Assembly: GCA_944990035.1 (NCBI GenBank)
Contig: CALYLX010000071.1
Span: forward strand, 310,001-374,000
Length of the DNA stretch: 64,000 nucleotides
Reading direction: 5' to 3'
From: Clitopilus passeckerianus
Lineage: Eukaryota; Basidiomycota; Agaricomycetes; Agaricales; Entolomataceae
Under the pieces are notes generated by a model. It had not been told where the DNA came from and ran no database searches. It saw nothing but the letters and a program-made list of their open reading frames with translations. Of the stretch, positions 12,101 to 22,708 are shown in pieces; position 1 is the first letter of the stretch; each line of letters starts with the position of its first letter. The translations under genes were made by a program, and so were the position numbers.

Positions 12101-13178
12101 GAACCTGTGCACGCTTTCCTCCTCCCAGACGAAACTATACGAGTCAAGATCACCGTCCTGGTGGACAACGCCTGTGCACAGCGGATGAACCTCGCAGAGA
12201 AAGATCTTCGAGCTACTCTCATTCTGCATACACTTCTAGGAAAAGATCATTTCTTGTCGGTAACAGGAACATATCGTGCGCGATTCCCGGCCCTACTCAC
12301 TAAATGCGCTAAATTCGATTCTTGGTTTTGTTTAGAGTATACCTGCTTCGCCAATAACCTCTCCACTCTGACAAGGCTTCCTGAACCGATACGTAAAGTA
12401 TCATCGGTGGACGAGCTATACCCCGAGAGGGAGCAGATCAATGCACCAAAGGAGATCATGAGGCTCATAAACCAGCTGATGTCCGACCATGCTGATGTCG
12501 AGGGCCTGTTCGTGACACCTGGTGACGAGGACAGAGTTCAAAAGATACGAGAGGTATACAGGGCTCCATCGTCACCGCGATATCGAGGAGACTGATGAAT
12601 TGTCGAATTTTACAGTGTCTTGATACCGGTGATGAATTCCCATACAATAAGGATGAGGTAGATCCTTCTGTCTACCTGGCCTTTGCAACGACCTTGCTCG
12701 AGTTCTTGGATTCACTTACTGAGCCAGTGGTTCCCAGCTCGCTGCATTTGCGATGCGGAGATATGACTAGCCGGGATGAAGCTTTTGAGGTGCGAGCCTT
12801 CCTTTTGATACTTGTGATTGCGACTGATCCAGTTCACGATGCAGCTCCTTGACGCATTTCCACCAGCTTCTGTGAATGTACGTGTTCCCAGTTTAGAAAG
12901 CGTAAACATTCTAACCATTGCAATGTTAGGTATGGATATCTCTAACAGCCTACCTCCATTACATCTGCCAGTGTGCACCAACTCAAGAGAAGCAAGTCGA
13001 GAAAGCAAAGCAAATAGGTATGTAGAACGCATACATCCACACTGCTGCCGCGATTTAACTTACACTCATACTAGCGATACTTTTTGCTCCAATTCTTTTG
13101 CGCGACGACCCAAAGATCGCCTCACCGCCGATTTCTATTCTCACCAAGATCGGGTTCTTACTGTATTTCATCTCTTAG
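9143..13178 (+). CDS. Inositol polyphosphate 5-phosphatase with ASH and RhoGAP-like domains (OCRL/INPP5B type)
   Basis: A gene of at least fifteen exons. The N-terminal part (MELAIQSLL, then EGGVFVYKQQN and RVYEIDDTFTLNIA) looks like a divergent PH-type domain. The catalytic domain starts IRLGTFNVND (about 10163), with LIVLGFQELD, FVNTHLAAFDEQ, DLNYRLE (about 11115) and the signature PAWTDRILYMT (about 11503-11540), then SDHKPVSADYR. These residues bind Mg2+ and cleave the 5-phosphate of PI(4,5)P2 and related lipids. An ASH/MSP-like region follows (DVKNTGKV, PDWLRAEPVHAFLLP), then a RhoGAP-like domain (PKEIMRLINQLM, EGLFVTPGD, LTEPVVPSSL, APILLRDDP). The usual Arg finger is replaced (GLFVTPG), as in OCRL, so GAP activity is unlikely. 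Expected sites are Golgi or endosomes. The stop at 13176 is firm; the start is less sure, and an upstream ATG at 8889 exists. Confidence 0.85.
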
Positions 13179-13301
13179 GGTCTCATCACCTCGGATTCAA
13201 GTTATTGTACAACCCATGTATGATTATATGCGCATTATTGATAATACATCGGTCCTATATGTGCCCTTGCATCCCTCCCTCCCTGGTGATTGGTTCAACG
13301 A

Positions 13302-14647
13302 TCAAGAAAACATCTTCTTGAAAGCCTTTTTTTCCTTATCCCTCTTCTCCTTCCTTCTTTGCCTGACTTTGGTCAGCTCGGCGGCGATAGCGGCATCATC
13401 TGGAACGAGTTTGCTGGCCTTGATGAGGTCCTCCTCGGCGTCGTCTTCTTCCTTGAGAATGGATTCTGCGAGGGAGCGGCGATAGAGTGCTTTTGCTGAA
13501 CAAACGTCTCATGAGTTCGGGCTCAAATCAGGTCAAGTGGCAAATAACTTACCCTTGTCAGCATCACTAAGTTGCAGGGTGTCAAAAGCGCGTGTTGCAC
13601 TCTTTTTCGCAATCCTGGCAGACTCCGCCGTCGAAGGCTGGACTCGGATTGCTGCCAGCGCAGAATTAAGAAGCAAAGGTGCCAGGAGGGCGTCATAGGA
13701 CTTCTGCAGGTCTGGTGAATCAAGGCCCTTGTGGAAGTCGAGATATCGAATCGATTCTAAGTCAACAAGTCAGATCTGAGCACTGATGCAGCTTGAGGAG
13801 AATCTTACTCTGATACTTTTCAAGCGCATCTTCTGCCTTCCCGTCCTTGAACAACTTGTTGCCTACTTCCCTGACAGCTTGGGCAATTTCGAGTGCCTTT
13901 TCAGGCTTATCTGCACCACGCTCCTCATCTTCTGGGTAGTCCTCATATATATCTCCATCAAGAGTTTGTCCGTCCGCCTCCAGAGAAGGGTCTCCGGTCC
14001 CTAAAATACCAGAATCCGCAATGATAATTGGCGCTGTCGGCACGTCTCCAGTTCCAGTGGGATAGTTCTCAATTTGACGGACGACGGATTTGCCTTTGAA
14101 GACTTCACCGAATACGACGTGTTTGTCATCTAGATGTGGTGTTGCCGATACAGTGATGAAGAACTGAGAACCGTTGGTATTGGGACCAGCGTTGGCCATA
14201 GAGAGGAGAAAGGGGCGAGAGTGCTTCGCCAGAAATGCTTCATCCTCGAATTTTTCGCCGTAGATGGATTCACCGCCTGTGCCGTTGCCTGCAGTGAAGT
14301 CGCCACCTTGGCACATGAACCTAATCTCACGTCAGAATTATGAGTTTACCTTTTACCAGAGTCGAACTCACCCTTTGATCACACGATGGAATCCGGATCC
14401 TTTGTAGTGTAGTGGTTTTCCGGACCTGCCTGCTCCCTTTTCGCCCGTACATAGTGCACCTGCAAAGTCCCTATAAGTTACTGCACTCCTAAAAGTGCCT
14501 ATGATACTTACGGAAGTTTTCAGCAGTCTTTGGTACAAGATCGCTGTAAAGCGAGAAGATGATCCTCCCTGCCTTTTTGTCGCCGATCGTGATATCAAAA
14601 AACACGAACGGGCGCTCAGCAGCGGCGCTCGATGATGCTTCAGCCAT
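13302..14647 (-). CDS. CPR6: Cyclophilin 40-type peptidyl-prolyl isomerase with TPR domain
   Basis: The protein starts [16 protein letters not shown] at 14647. The cyclophilin domain has [28 protein letters not shown] and [10 protein letters not shown]. At the position of the cyclosporin-contacting Trp of CypA there is His (TPHLDDKHV), as in Cyp40. An acidic linker ([11 protein letters not shown]) leads to three TPR motifs beginning [19 protein letters not shown] and continuing through [20 protein letters not shown] helices. A basic tail [18 protein letters not shown] ends at 13302. Cyp40/Cpr6 proteins are Hsp90 co-chaperones whose TPR domain binds the Hsp90 C-terminus. The length of about 375 residues is typical. 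The gene is convergent with the 5-phosphatase gene (124 bp between stops), and the promoter holds GAA repeats at heat-shock spacing. Confidence 0.93.
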
Positions 14648-14755
14648 TCTGCAGTTGGTGTCAAAGATTGAAGGAGATCTGCACGATAGACGTGGTCGAC
14701 AACGATTAGCACTGGGCCTTCGGTATTTTTATTTGAGCGCGATTTTTACTCAACT

Positions 14756-14790
14756 GGAATCAACATGGAATGTGCTGGAACGTGCTGGAA
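14756..14790. promoter_or_regulatory. Stepped heat-shock-like element upstream of Cyp40
   Basis: GGAA occurs at 14756, 14767, 14777 and 14787. The last three are exactly 10 bp apart within a repeated GTGCTGGAA unit. nGAAn blocks one helical turn apart are the step-type HSF1 site of fungi. They lie about 110-140 bp before the ATG of a known Hsp90 co-chaperone class. The spacing is seen; function is inferred. Confidence 0.5.
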
Positions 14791-15163
14791 AACCGCATGG
14801 GGCTGGGCCGCACTGCCACTCCTTGGCTCGCCGCCACCGTCTTTAGCACCGTCAACACCGTTTTTTATGGTGCGCGTCGCTTCATCCAGGTCGCAAGGTC
14901 AGAAACACGCGTCTCCCAGGATTTTAGCGCCTTGAAACGGTGCCGTAAGGCAGGAAAATGGCATTGGACCTTTCATGCCGACTTTTCACACGACGTCTGT
15001 TCGTGCTTCAGAATCGGACCGCTGTGCCGTTACGGACAACCACCGTAAACACACAGGAAAAGGAGCCTTCAAAGCCCAGCTCTGAACATCTCTGGAAATA
15101 GCGTCAAACTCCTAAAAACTCAGGAGACGCCGTTTCTTAGAATCCCCGAGACTTCCCCGCGTG

Positions 15164-15175
15164 GAATTCGGGAAC
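15164..15175. promoter_or_regulatory. Second heat-shock-like box between Cyp40 and oxidoreductase
   Basis: GAATTCGGGAAC contains TTCGGGAA, a perfect nTTCnnGAAn pair. It lies about 130 bp before the oxidoreductase start and about 520 bp before Cyp40, so either or neither gene may use it. Confidence 0.35.
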
Positions 15176-15308
15176 TCGACGGTAGATCTTTTGACCTCCC
15201 TGCTCTGTCATCCGGTGGCATCATCCAGCTTCGTGATCATGGCTACAATTTATATCTAACTCGATATCTCATCTTGATCGTTCCCCATCTATTCCTCTTT
15301 TCACAACT

Positions 15309-16571
15309 ATGTCTTCTGCCGGAATTGCTATCCTCGGTGCTGGGCTTTTCGCCAAACAAGGTTGGTGGCACCTCTTGAATCCCCATGAAATGGCCAAGAA
15401 CTGATGTCATCCTTCTAACAGCTCATCTTCCTGCCCTCGCACAACTCGGCAGCTCTGTCCCTCCTCTCAAAGCCGTTTACTCGCGTTCAGAGAAGAGTGC
15501 TCAAGATCTGGCCTCAGCAGCCACCGAATCCCTCAAAACTACTCCAGACGTCTACCACGACAGCGACAGCTCCAAAAATCTCGATGTCCTCTTGGCCCGA
15601 TCTGACATCTCCGCCGTCATCCTCGTCCTCCCCATCACGCTTCAGCCAAGCGTCATCCTCAAGGCTCTCGCTGTAGGTAAACATGTTCTGAGCGAGAAGC
15701 CTGTGGCTCCTACGGTCAAGGAGGGGCTTGAGCTGATCAAGACCTACACCGAGCAGTATAAGAGCAAGGGCTTGATCTGGAGAGTTGCAGAGAACTTCGA
15801 GGCTGAACCTGCGTTCATAAAAGCTGCGAAGGCTATCAAGGATGGCAGGATTGGGAAGGTTAACTTCTTCAGGAGTGTGGTGTTCAACCACATCGATGAG
15901 GAGAACAACCAGTGGTACAAGACTCCCTGGAGGACTGTTCCTGATGTAAGTGGTTTCGTAAACATGATGCTGGATTTTATCTGATAGCTATTCTGCTTCA
16001 TAGTACCAAGGCGGTTTCTTGCTTGACGGTGGTGTGGTACGTCTATATATTTTGCAATGATACTACCCTATAATAACTATTCGTCTCCCAGCACACAGTC
16101 GCCGCCCTCCGCGTCATGCTCCCATCTCGCATAAACGAGCTCTCATCCTTCGCCTCCCTTAACAAAAAGACCCTCCCACCCCACGACACAATCCACGTTA
16201 TCGCCCGCTCCGGCTCCCAATTCCACGGAACACTCGAAATGACCTTCGCATCTCCCACCAGCGCGCGTCCCGCCTCCGAAGGCTTCCTTATCACTGGCTC
16301 CGACGGCTGGCTCAGCGTCAACTTCGCTGAGGGGGGAAAATTGAAGGTGAAGATCGTTTCGAAGAAGGACGCGAATGGAGAGGAGAAGGAGGAGGAGTTT
16401 GAGGAGGCGGGGTCGGGTGTTAAGGATGAGCTGGCTGCGTTCTTTGGGAAGTTGGGGAGGGATGCGGGTGCTCTGGATATTGGAGAACCAATTGAGGCGT
16501 TGAGGGATGTTGCTTTCATTGAGGCTGCGTTGAACAGTGACGGAAAGTTGATTGATTTAGATGTATTGTAA
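15309..16571 (+). CDS. Gfo/Idh/MocA-family NAD(P)-dependent oxidoreductase
   Basis: The start at 15309 gives MSSAGIAILGAGLFAKQ, a GxGxxA Rossmann nucleotide-binding loop. An intron at about 15360-15420 splits it from AHLPALAQLG. The hallmark EKPVAPTVKEGLELI (about 15700-15730) contains the catalytic Lys of the EKP motif. The C-terminal alpha/beta domain includes FFRSVVFNH, TPWRTVPDYQGGFLLDGGVHT (across an intron at about 15944-16003) and DVAFIEAALNSDGK. It ends LDVL-stop. Length (about 370 residues) and domain order are usual for the family, which oxidises or reduces sugars and diols. The substrate cannot be read from sequence. Its second half is GC- and purine-rich but in frame. Confidence 0.88.
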
Positions 16572-16852
16572 CCTTCTGCCTAAATTACTTATGGCCAAGT
16601 AACCTTATTGGTATCTAAATTGAATACTTTGCACATTCAACAAAAACTTGCCCAAGAGCATCTTTTCGCCTAATCAGGCAGTCGGCGGCCTCTGAAGCAA
16701 ACAAGGCACGCCGGCGTCGATGTTACCGGATACCCGGTTACTGCACCCCTCCCCAGCTTAACCTTGTGATACGGGGTCCAACGTATAACTGACTGCTGCC
16801 TCAGCTTTTGCTCCTTCTTACGCCTTGGTTTTCCCTGAAATTTCTTGAAAAT

Positions 16853-18252
16853 ATGTCTGCAGACCTAGCTTCAGTCGTTGGATATGCCCTCCCTGATCGC
16901 CCAGTATGTCTCTGCGCTTGCAAGGCGGAACGGAACATGGATACTAACGTGGTCGTCTGGCATGCTAGGTTGCGTGGAATAAGAGGGACCTGTTGACCTA
17001 TGCTGTTGGTATCGGTGCCAAAGCTGATGATTTCTCATCTGTCTACGGTATGTCTATCTGTTCTTCAAGCAGATGAAGGTTGTGCTGAAGCGCTTGTTTG
17101 AACAGAACTTGGTTAGTGCTCAGCAGTATGATTCTGCTTGACGATATGGGAACTCAACTCGAACTCGCTAGACAAGAGCTTTGCCGCTATTCCTACATAT
17201 CCTGTTGTGCTACAGCTCAAGGGTGATGGTCAAGATGTCAACTTGTTCAAGGATCGGGTGAAGGGAAGGCCAGTCCCCGGACTTCCTCCCATGGATCCCA
17301 ACCGTGTCGTAAGTATATCTCAGTTGTTTGTACTCTCTCCCTTCTAACTCAGACCTCTCTTCAGGTGCACGCTACCCAATCTATCGAAGTCCTCAAGGAA
17401 CTTCCTCTGGTCAGCGGACCTGGCTGGAAATGGACCTCTCGCTATGTTGGCGTGAACGAGAACAGTAGGTGGTTCTCACTGTGCATCGTTTCCATAACAT
17501 ACCGACATCTCATGTCACCAGAGAGTGGACTTGTCACCACAGTGGAGAACCTCCTCGTCGACCCTAACGGAACACCCTATGCTAAGCTCTATGTGAGTAG
17601 CCCGTTCCTGGCACACCTCCACAGTACTCATGATTCCTCTTCCAGAGTGCCTCATTCCACCTCGGCGCTAAGGCTACCGGCCAGAAGTTCTCAAAAGCCA
17701 TCGCTGGTCCTCCCCAAGCCAAGGCCATCCCCGAACGAAAAGCAGACTATGTTGTCCATGACCAGACAACGCCCGAGCAAGCTATCGTCTTCAGGCTAAG
17801 CGGAGACTACAACCCTCTTCATATTGGTATGAAATCTTTCTGAAGTCAGTATTCCCTTGCTGACATTGCCGGCCAACGCAGACCCCAAGATCGGACAAGC
17901 AGCAGGTTTCGGCGGCGTCATCCTCCATGGTCTTTCAACATTCGGCTTCGGTGCTCGCGCTATCATCAAAGCGGTTGGTAACAACGACCCCAACTCACTC
18001 AAATTCTTCGGCGTCAGGTTCACTGCTCCTGTCAAGCCTGGAGATGCACTGGAGACATCAGTCTGGGAGGTCGGCAATGGTCCTAATGGCACCACGGAAG
18101 TCACGTTCGTGACGAAGAACTTGAAGACCGGAAAGGTTCGTTGATTTGCGTCCGTGGTTTAGAGACGTGAACTAAATGCCTTCGATTTCTGATAGGTTGC
18201 ATTGGGCGGTGGAGTTGCGTATGTGAAGAAGGCTTCTCAAGCCAAGCTTTGA
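16853..18252 (+). CDS. Peroxisomal-type 2-enoyl-CoA hydratase 2 (MaoC/hotdog)
   Basis: The protein begins MSADLASVVGYALPDRPV and continues AWNKRDLLTYAVGIGA and VPGLPPMDPNRVVHATQSIEVLK, the double-hotdog fold of hydratase 2. The MaoC active-site motif FRLSGDYNPLHIDP (about 17785-17890, across an intron) with GFGGVILHGLSTFGFG supplies the Asp and His of the catalytic dyad. The C-terminus is ...SQAKL-stop, and AKL fits the (S/A/C)-K-L peroxisomal PTS1. The reaction is hydration of trans-2-enoyl-CoA to (3R)-hydroxyacyl-CoA. In most fungi this domain is the C-terminal third of the multifunctional enzyme Fox2/MFE-2. Here it is a stand-alone protein of about 310 residues. It is convergent with the carnitine-type dioxygenase gene. 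Confidence 0.9.
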
Positions 18253-18362
18253 GGTAGTGTTAGCGAAACAAAAGCAGGCTTAGCCATATGTATCGTGCTC
18301 GAGAGCGCCTCTATTTTGTAACAATAACAACGGTCTAATCCAATTTCGATTCCCAGTAGTCC

Positions 18363-19659
18363 CTATGCTTCGTTCTCCAGCTGTTTCCTCAGCACCCTTC
18401 CACGATCCAACATATCATCCGCTTCCAGGTAACAACCCTTCAACCATCTATTAGAATCTCCCTCCTTCGTCTCTCCTTCAATATCATTAAACGCCGTCCT
18501 TGCGTGCAAAACCCTCCTATTATCAAAGAAAACGGCATCTCCCTCCTTCAACGTATATTTATACGTATTATCTGGGTCATTCAACAGCTCCGAGAACTCG
18601 CGCAAAGCAGGGTAGAACTCCCTCGGTGTGTCCAGCGGCAATGGCGCTTGGAAAGGAGGTGAATAGTTGATGTGCCCGATGGACCCATCGGGTTGGTCTA
18701 GGGTTAGGTTGCCGAGTTCTATGGTGGGGTGCTCTCTGTGGAGGTGGTGGCCGTCGTTGACGTAGTGAAATGCTACGGGTGTCTTGGTTAAGGTGGAGAA
18801 TTCGGATGGATGGAATGAGCGGAGAGTTGACGCTGCGTGGAATCCATCGACGAAGATTGAAGTCCCGCCCTCGACGCGGTTGCGGAGACAGTGAAGGATC
18901 TGGTATCGGGGTGGATGTTGGAAGTAGCTGTTCAAGGAGGAGATCAGTAAGAATCGAGAACAGCAGGGAAGCAACATACAGCAGATCCATGTGTAGTCCA
19001 AGATCGAGGTTGGTGTACGCAATGTTTTTGCTGTTTCGGATGTTCTTGACATCCCACATTGGGCCATAGAATGTCGGACGAATGTCTCCAAACAATGTTG
19101 CAAGGGAGGACAATTCGCAGGTCTCGTTTGAGGTCTCCTTGTTTGGTACTCCCGAGACGAAAAGCAGGCCATACTTTGTCGCCTGCGTGATTGCAGCAAG
19201 CAATCCAGATGGTGTGCGCAGAGATTCGTAGGTTACGAACAAATCTGGGGTACTTGATATGCTCAAGTTGTTCCAAGGTTCCGTGGGTACGTCCTTGTGA
19301 AATGCGAAGAGTTTACTCGGAGACGAGTGCCTTTCAAGGAACGAAGCGGGAAAGAAGGATTCATGACCATCCGCCCAGGTAACCCCAAGCCCTCCACCGG
19401 TGACCTTCACACCATTTTCTGCTGGCCTGATGTTTAGTGGTATATCCGAGGTACGATGGAGTTTCTGAGAGGTAGATGGATGTATACAATCCGACGATTG
19501 GCAGGAATCTCGTAGCCAAACCCAAGGGAACGAGGCGTTCAAGAAATGAAGAGTGAGCTTGGACTCATCAATCGTATAAGTTGACCAATGCCTTCTGCGG
19601 GCATAGAAGCCACGATTTAGCCCTTTGGAGGGTGTCAGTAAAGAACGGAGGAGGGCCAT
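18363..19659 (-). CDS. Gamma-butyrobetaine hydroxylase-like Fe(II)/2-oxoglutarate dioxygenase
   Basis: The start at 19659 gives MALLRSLLTPSKGLNRG with several Arg and no acids, a likely mitochondrial presequence. The N-terminal GBBH zinc-type region reads WVWLRDSCQSSDCIHP. The TauD/TfdA dioxygenase core has LLFVSGVPNKE and LGLHMDLLY, with His and Asp of the HxD iron motif. After one intron (about 18930-18978) come GGTSIFVDGF and NRRVLHAR, carrying the distal His and the 2-oxoglutarate-binding Arg. It ends LENEA-stop. Relatives are gamma-butyrobetaine hydroxylase and trimethyllysine hydroxylase of carnitine biosynthesis; the HPSTSQK stretch favours the former. Key residues are all present. Carnitine links naturally to the neighbouring peroxisomal hydratase. 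Confidence 0.87.
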
Positions 19660-19935
19660 GAACAGAGTGCAATAAGTACCATGTTAAGAATGCTCGGAGG
19701 TGGTCATCAATACTCATTATCATGCGAGGATAGAGCGGCTATAACCGGCCCGACATGCATAAGATTTTCGAAATTGCTCTGGAAAAGTGCAAGAAAAGGA
19801 CGAAGGGGGAAAAGGCCACAGCCGAGATACACAAGCTGGTTGGTTAATGGTCGTTTATATATGTACACGATTGTCGACTATACATTTGCATATTTACGCA
19901 CACTAATTATCTCGCCCTCATCACACACTTTGATC

Positions 19936-21699
19936 TCATTGCTTGCGCGCGTCCCACTCTTTCTTGATCGCAATCTTGAACTCGTCGAAGCGCATGTCGC
20001 TGGCAAAATCATAGGTAAGTGAGCAATTGCCAATAACATCGCAAAACTCACCTGTTGGGTTCGAAACCTTTGACAATTTTCTTATCCTCGTCGATGTAAT
20101 CGAAGTTCTCGTAGTGACGCGTATCGCTTGTGTCATATGAATAGCACTGGATCGTGCAGCACACTGAACCGTCCCCGCCTATCCAACAGTCAATGTTTCG
20201 TATTTCCGCAAATATAGAGAATGCAAGAGGAATTTAGAGACTCACTCTCGTTGGACAACTGGTGGACCTGGTAGTTCTCCGGGTTGAGCCAGGTGACGTC
20301 GCCCTTCTGGAGGTTGGCAGGCGGTCCAATGAGCTGGGCGTCGTGCAGGGATGTATAGTAGTACGCCTTGATTTTTCCATGAAGCACCTTGATGACAGCG
20401 TGTGCGTTGCTGTGGTTGTGGATGGGGGAGCTGAAGATCACATGTCAGGCGACCAAGTCAGACGGGGGATGACGGGGACAGAAACTCACGAGTGCATGTC
20501 CGGCCAGATCTCGAGGACGTATGGTGCGCCAGGTGAGTTGCCCAAGTCAGCACCAAGCGTGATGCGAAGGTAAGTGGTCTTGTAGTTTACCTTGCCGAAT
20601 TCGCCAGCCTTCTTCTTGAGCATCTTCTGGCAAAGTAGGCCCTCTGTATTCACACTGCGTTCGATTGCGCGGCTAAATTCCAGGAAATCAGGCATGTCGA
20701 GTGCGATGTTCCCCCCTGCAATGTTGCCGTAGAGCCGCTGGCACTCGGCGCTGAGGTTCGCGGGAACCATGACGCTGCCAATAGCCATTTGATCGAGAGT
20801 GATGGCGTCGCTCGACACGATAAGGGGGGTGGGCTTCACCACGACGGGAAGTGGCTGGTATACAAGCTGCAGCGGCGCGGGCTGTAATTGAGAGATATTC
20901 GTAACATTAATGTTCGCGTGCGTAAATTATGCCTGACGCTTACCTCCTTGAGGTTGCCTCCCCGCTGCTGGACACTCACAGAGGTGAGACTATCGATGAA
21001 TGCATACTGCCCAACGACTAAGTCAGCTCTCTTCAACTCTTTTGAACAAAATATAGATACTTTATCGTCACTCCATTTCCATACGCCCGGATCCACCCAT
21101 TTCTTCAGTCTAGCTTCATACAGAGCCTGAGAAAGGTTGGTGTAGTCCCTTCCAAAGCGCAAAAGGCCGTTCTTGTGGTCGACAGAGAGCCAGTAGCGTG
21201 CAGGGAAGTCATGTGCATGCAGGTAGGTCGGTGTTACACTGGCGGCCGGAGAGAGATTGATCACATTGCCCTCGATCACAACACGATCGGCCGGGAGGAA
21301 GCCAGTGCTGTCCTTAGGTGGTGTAGGACCGTACCAGAAGTTAATCGTGTTTTGGGTGACCTCGATGTACAGTGACAATTTGGAACTATCATCAGTCGAA
21401 AAGGTGAAGAGAAGGCGGGCTGGTGAGACACAGTTGGCGACGACGGTGCCTTGACCATGAATGTTAAGTTTGGTGGTAGCGTGGTAGGTGATAGAACCAT
21501 CATCCCCTGAATCGTTTGGCGAAGGCGTCTTGGCCGAGATGACTTTGAGCACTGCCTTTGCGGCGCTGTACGGAGGAGGGGCATCGACGTGCAAAGACGC
21601 GAGGTGTTTAGCGTCAGGAAAGACATCGGAGGGTCCGACGACGTTGCCCTCAGCAAAGGGGTCGTAGAAAGAGGCGTAGCGTTGTAGGAAGTCTGCCAT
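19936..21699 (-). CDS. Two-part protein: unassigned N-terminal domain plus cysteine-dioxygenase-like cupin
   Basis: The start at 21699 is MADFLQRYASFYDP. The first ~300 residues (including VISAKTPSPN, FWYGPTPPKDS, YLHAHDFPARYWLS, FGRDYTNLSQAL) form a beta-rich region I do not recognise. The C-terminal ~220 residues resemble cysteine dioxygenase: LRITLGADLG, then SPIHNHSNAHAVIKVLHGK (HxH iron ligands), then NYQVHQLSN (third His) and IQCYSYD (the position of the active-site Tyr). The Cys that crosslinks to this Tyr in mammalian enzymes is replaced by Ala (NAHA). Six or more short introns; it ends WDARKQ-stop. A cytosolic thiol dioxygenase acting on cysteine or another thiol is possible, but the role of the N-terminal half is unknown. 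Confidence 0.72.
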
Positions 21700-22708
21700 T
21701 GTAGAACTGCTAACACGGTGCTTGATGATTGGGCTCGTCGCTACCACACTGAATTTATATGAAAACGGCGTTGAGCGTACCCTACTATTTCAATCTAGAT
21801 CAGTCACCAGGTTTAATATAGAATAATGGAAGGAACTTTCAAGGTGGCGTCACCATCTAGCCTAGTACCTTAGTACCTCCACTTTGAAGGGTGGAATTTA
21901 GTCTGGGTATCCATTCCAGGTCCAAGACGTACGCCAACTTGAATTTTGAACGTCAACTTCGAAGGAGCCTTCCATCTGACTCCATCGCGTACCTGGTAGA
22001 GAAGATCCGACGAAAAGAGGGTCTAAAACCCTCTGCATGGCTTCAAACAAGCTTGGGCGAATGCTTGAAATCATTCCAATGGTGAGTTGAATCCATACCC
22101 TGACCAGTTAGCCATGAGGACATAGTGCAGTCCACTAAGTGTATGTGCTTTCCTCTGAAAAGAATTGCGAGCATGGAGACCTAACGGAGACTTAATGGAG
22201 ACGTTTTGTTTGTATGAAGGATCATGGGATCGGGTGACCAGCTGTTGACTTGAATATGTTCGATAACATTGGCTACTTCCAGGATTATATCACTCATGTG
22301 AGCAGATACGGAGATCATACGGCACCAGATGACAAGTTTAGGGTGTAGGTGGACAGGTTGAATGTGGGATGCAGGGAACGTGCTCGCTCACGAGTTCAAG
22401 AAGGATGGAGCCAAGGAAGGCCGCAGGTTGGGCTCGGAGATCGGCTTGGCCGACAGCAGTATAAGTGCCCGGCACCAAAATAAGGATCGAGCATGCTGTC
22501 AGTAATTCAGTGTCAAGGGCATGGTGGCAAGCATCTACAGTGGGTTGATGTTACATAAGCGCGTCACGAATTCGAATGTTTGAACTCGTCACCAACTTTT
22601 GTCGTATTTGGGGTACGGATTAAGCTCCTCGCAAGAAAGAGAGTACAGTTGGATTGCTAAAGGCTACAATGGTCTACTAATGGTACAGTGTTCAAAATAA
22701 ATAGTTCA
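21700..22708. other. Intergenic region, about 1 kb
   Basis: Lies between the cupin-gene promoter and the 3' end of the first 7-TM gene. Only short unconvincing frames (for example plus strand 21891-22085) are present. No repeat, RNA or clear motif was seen. Confidence 0.45.
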
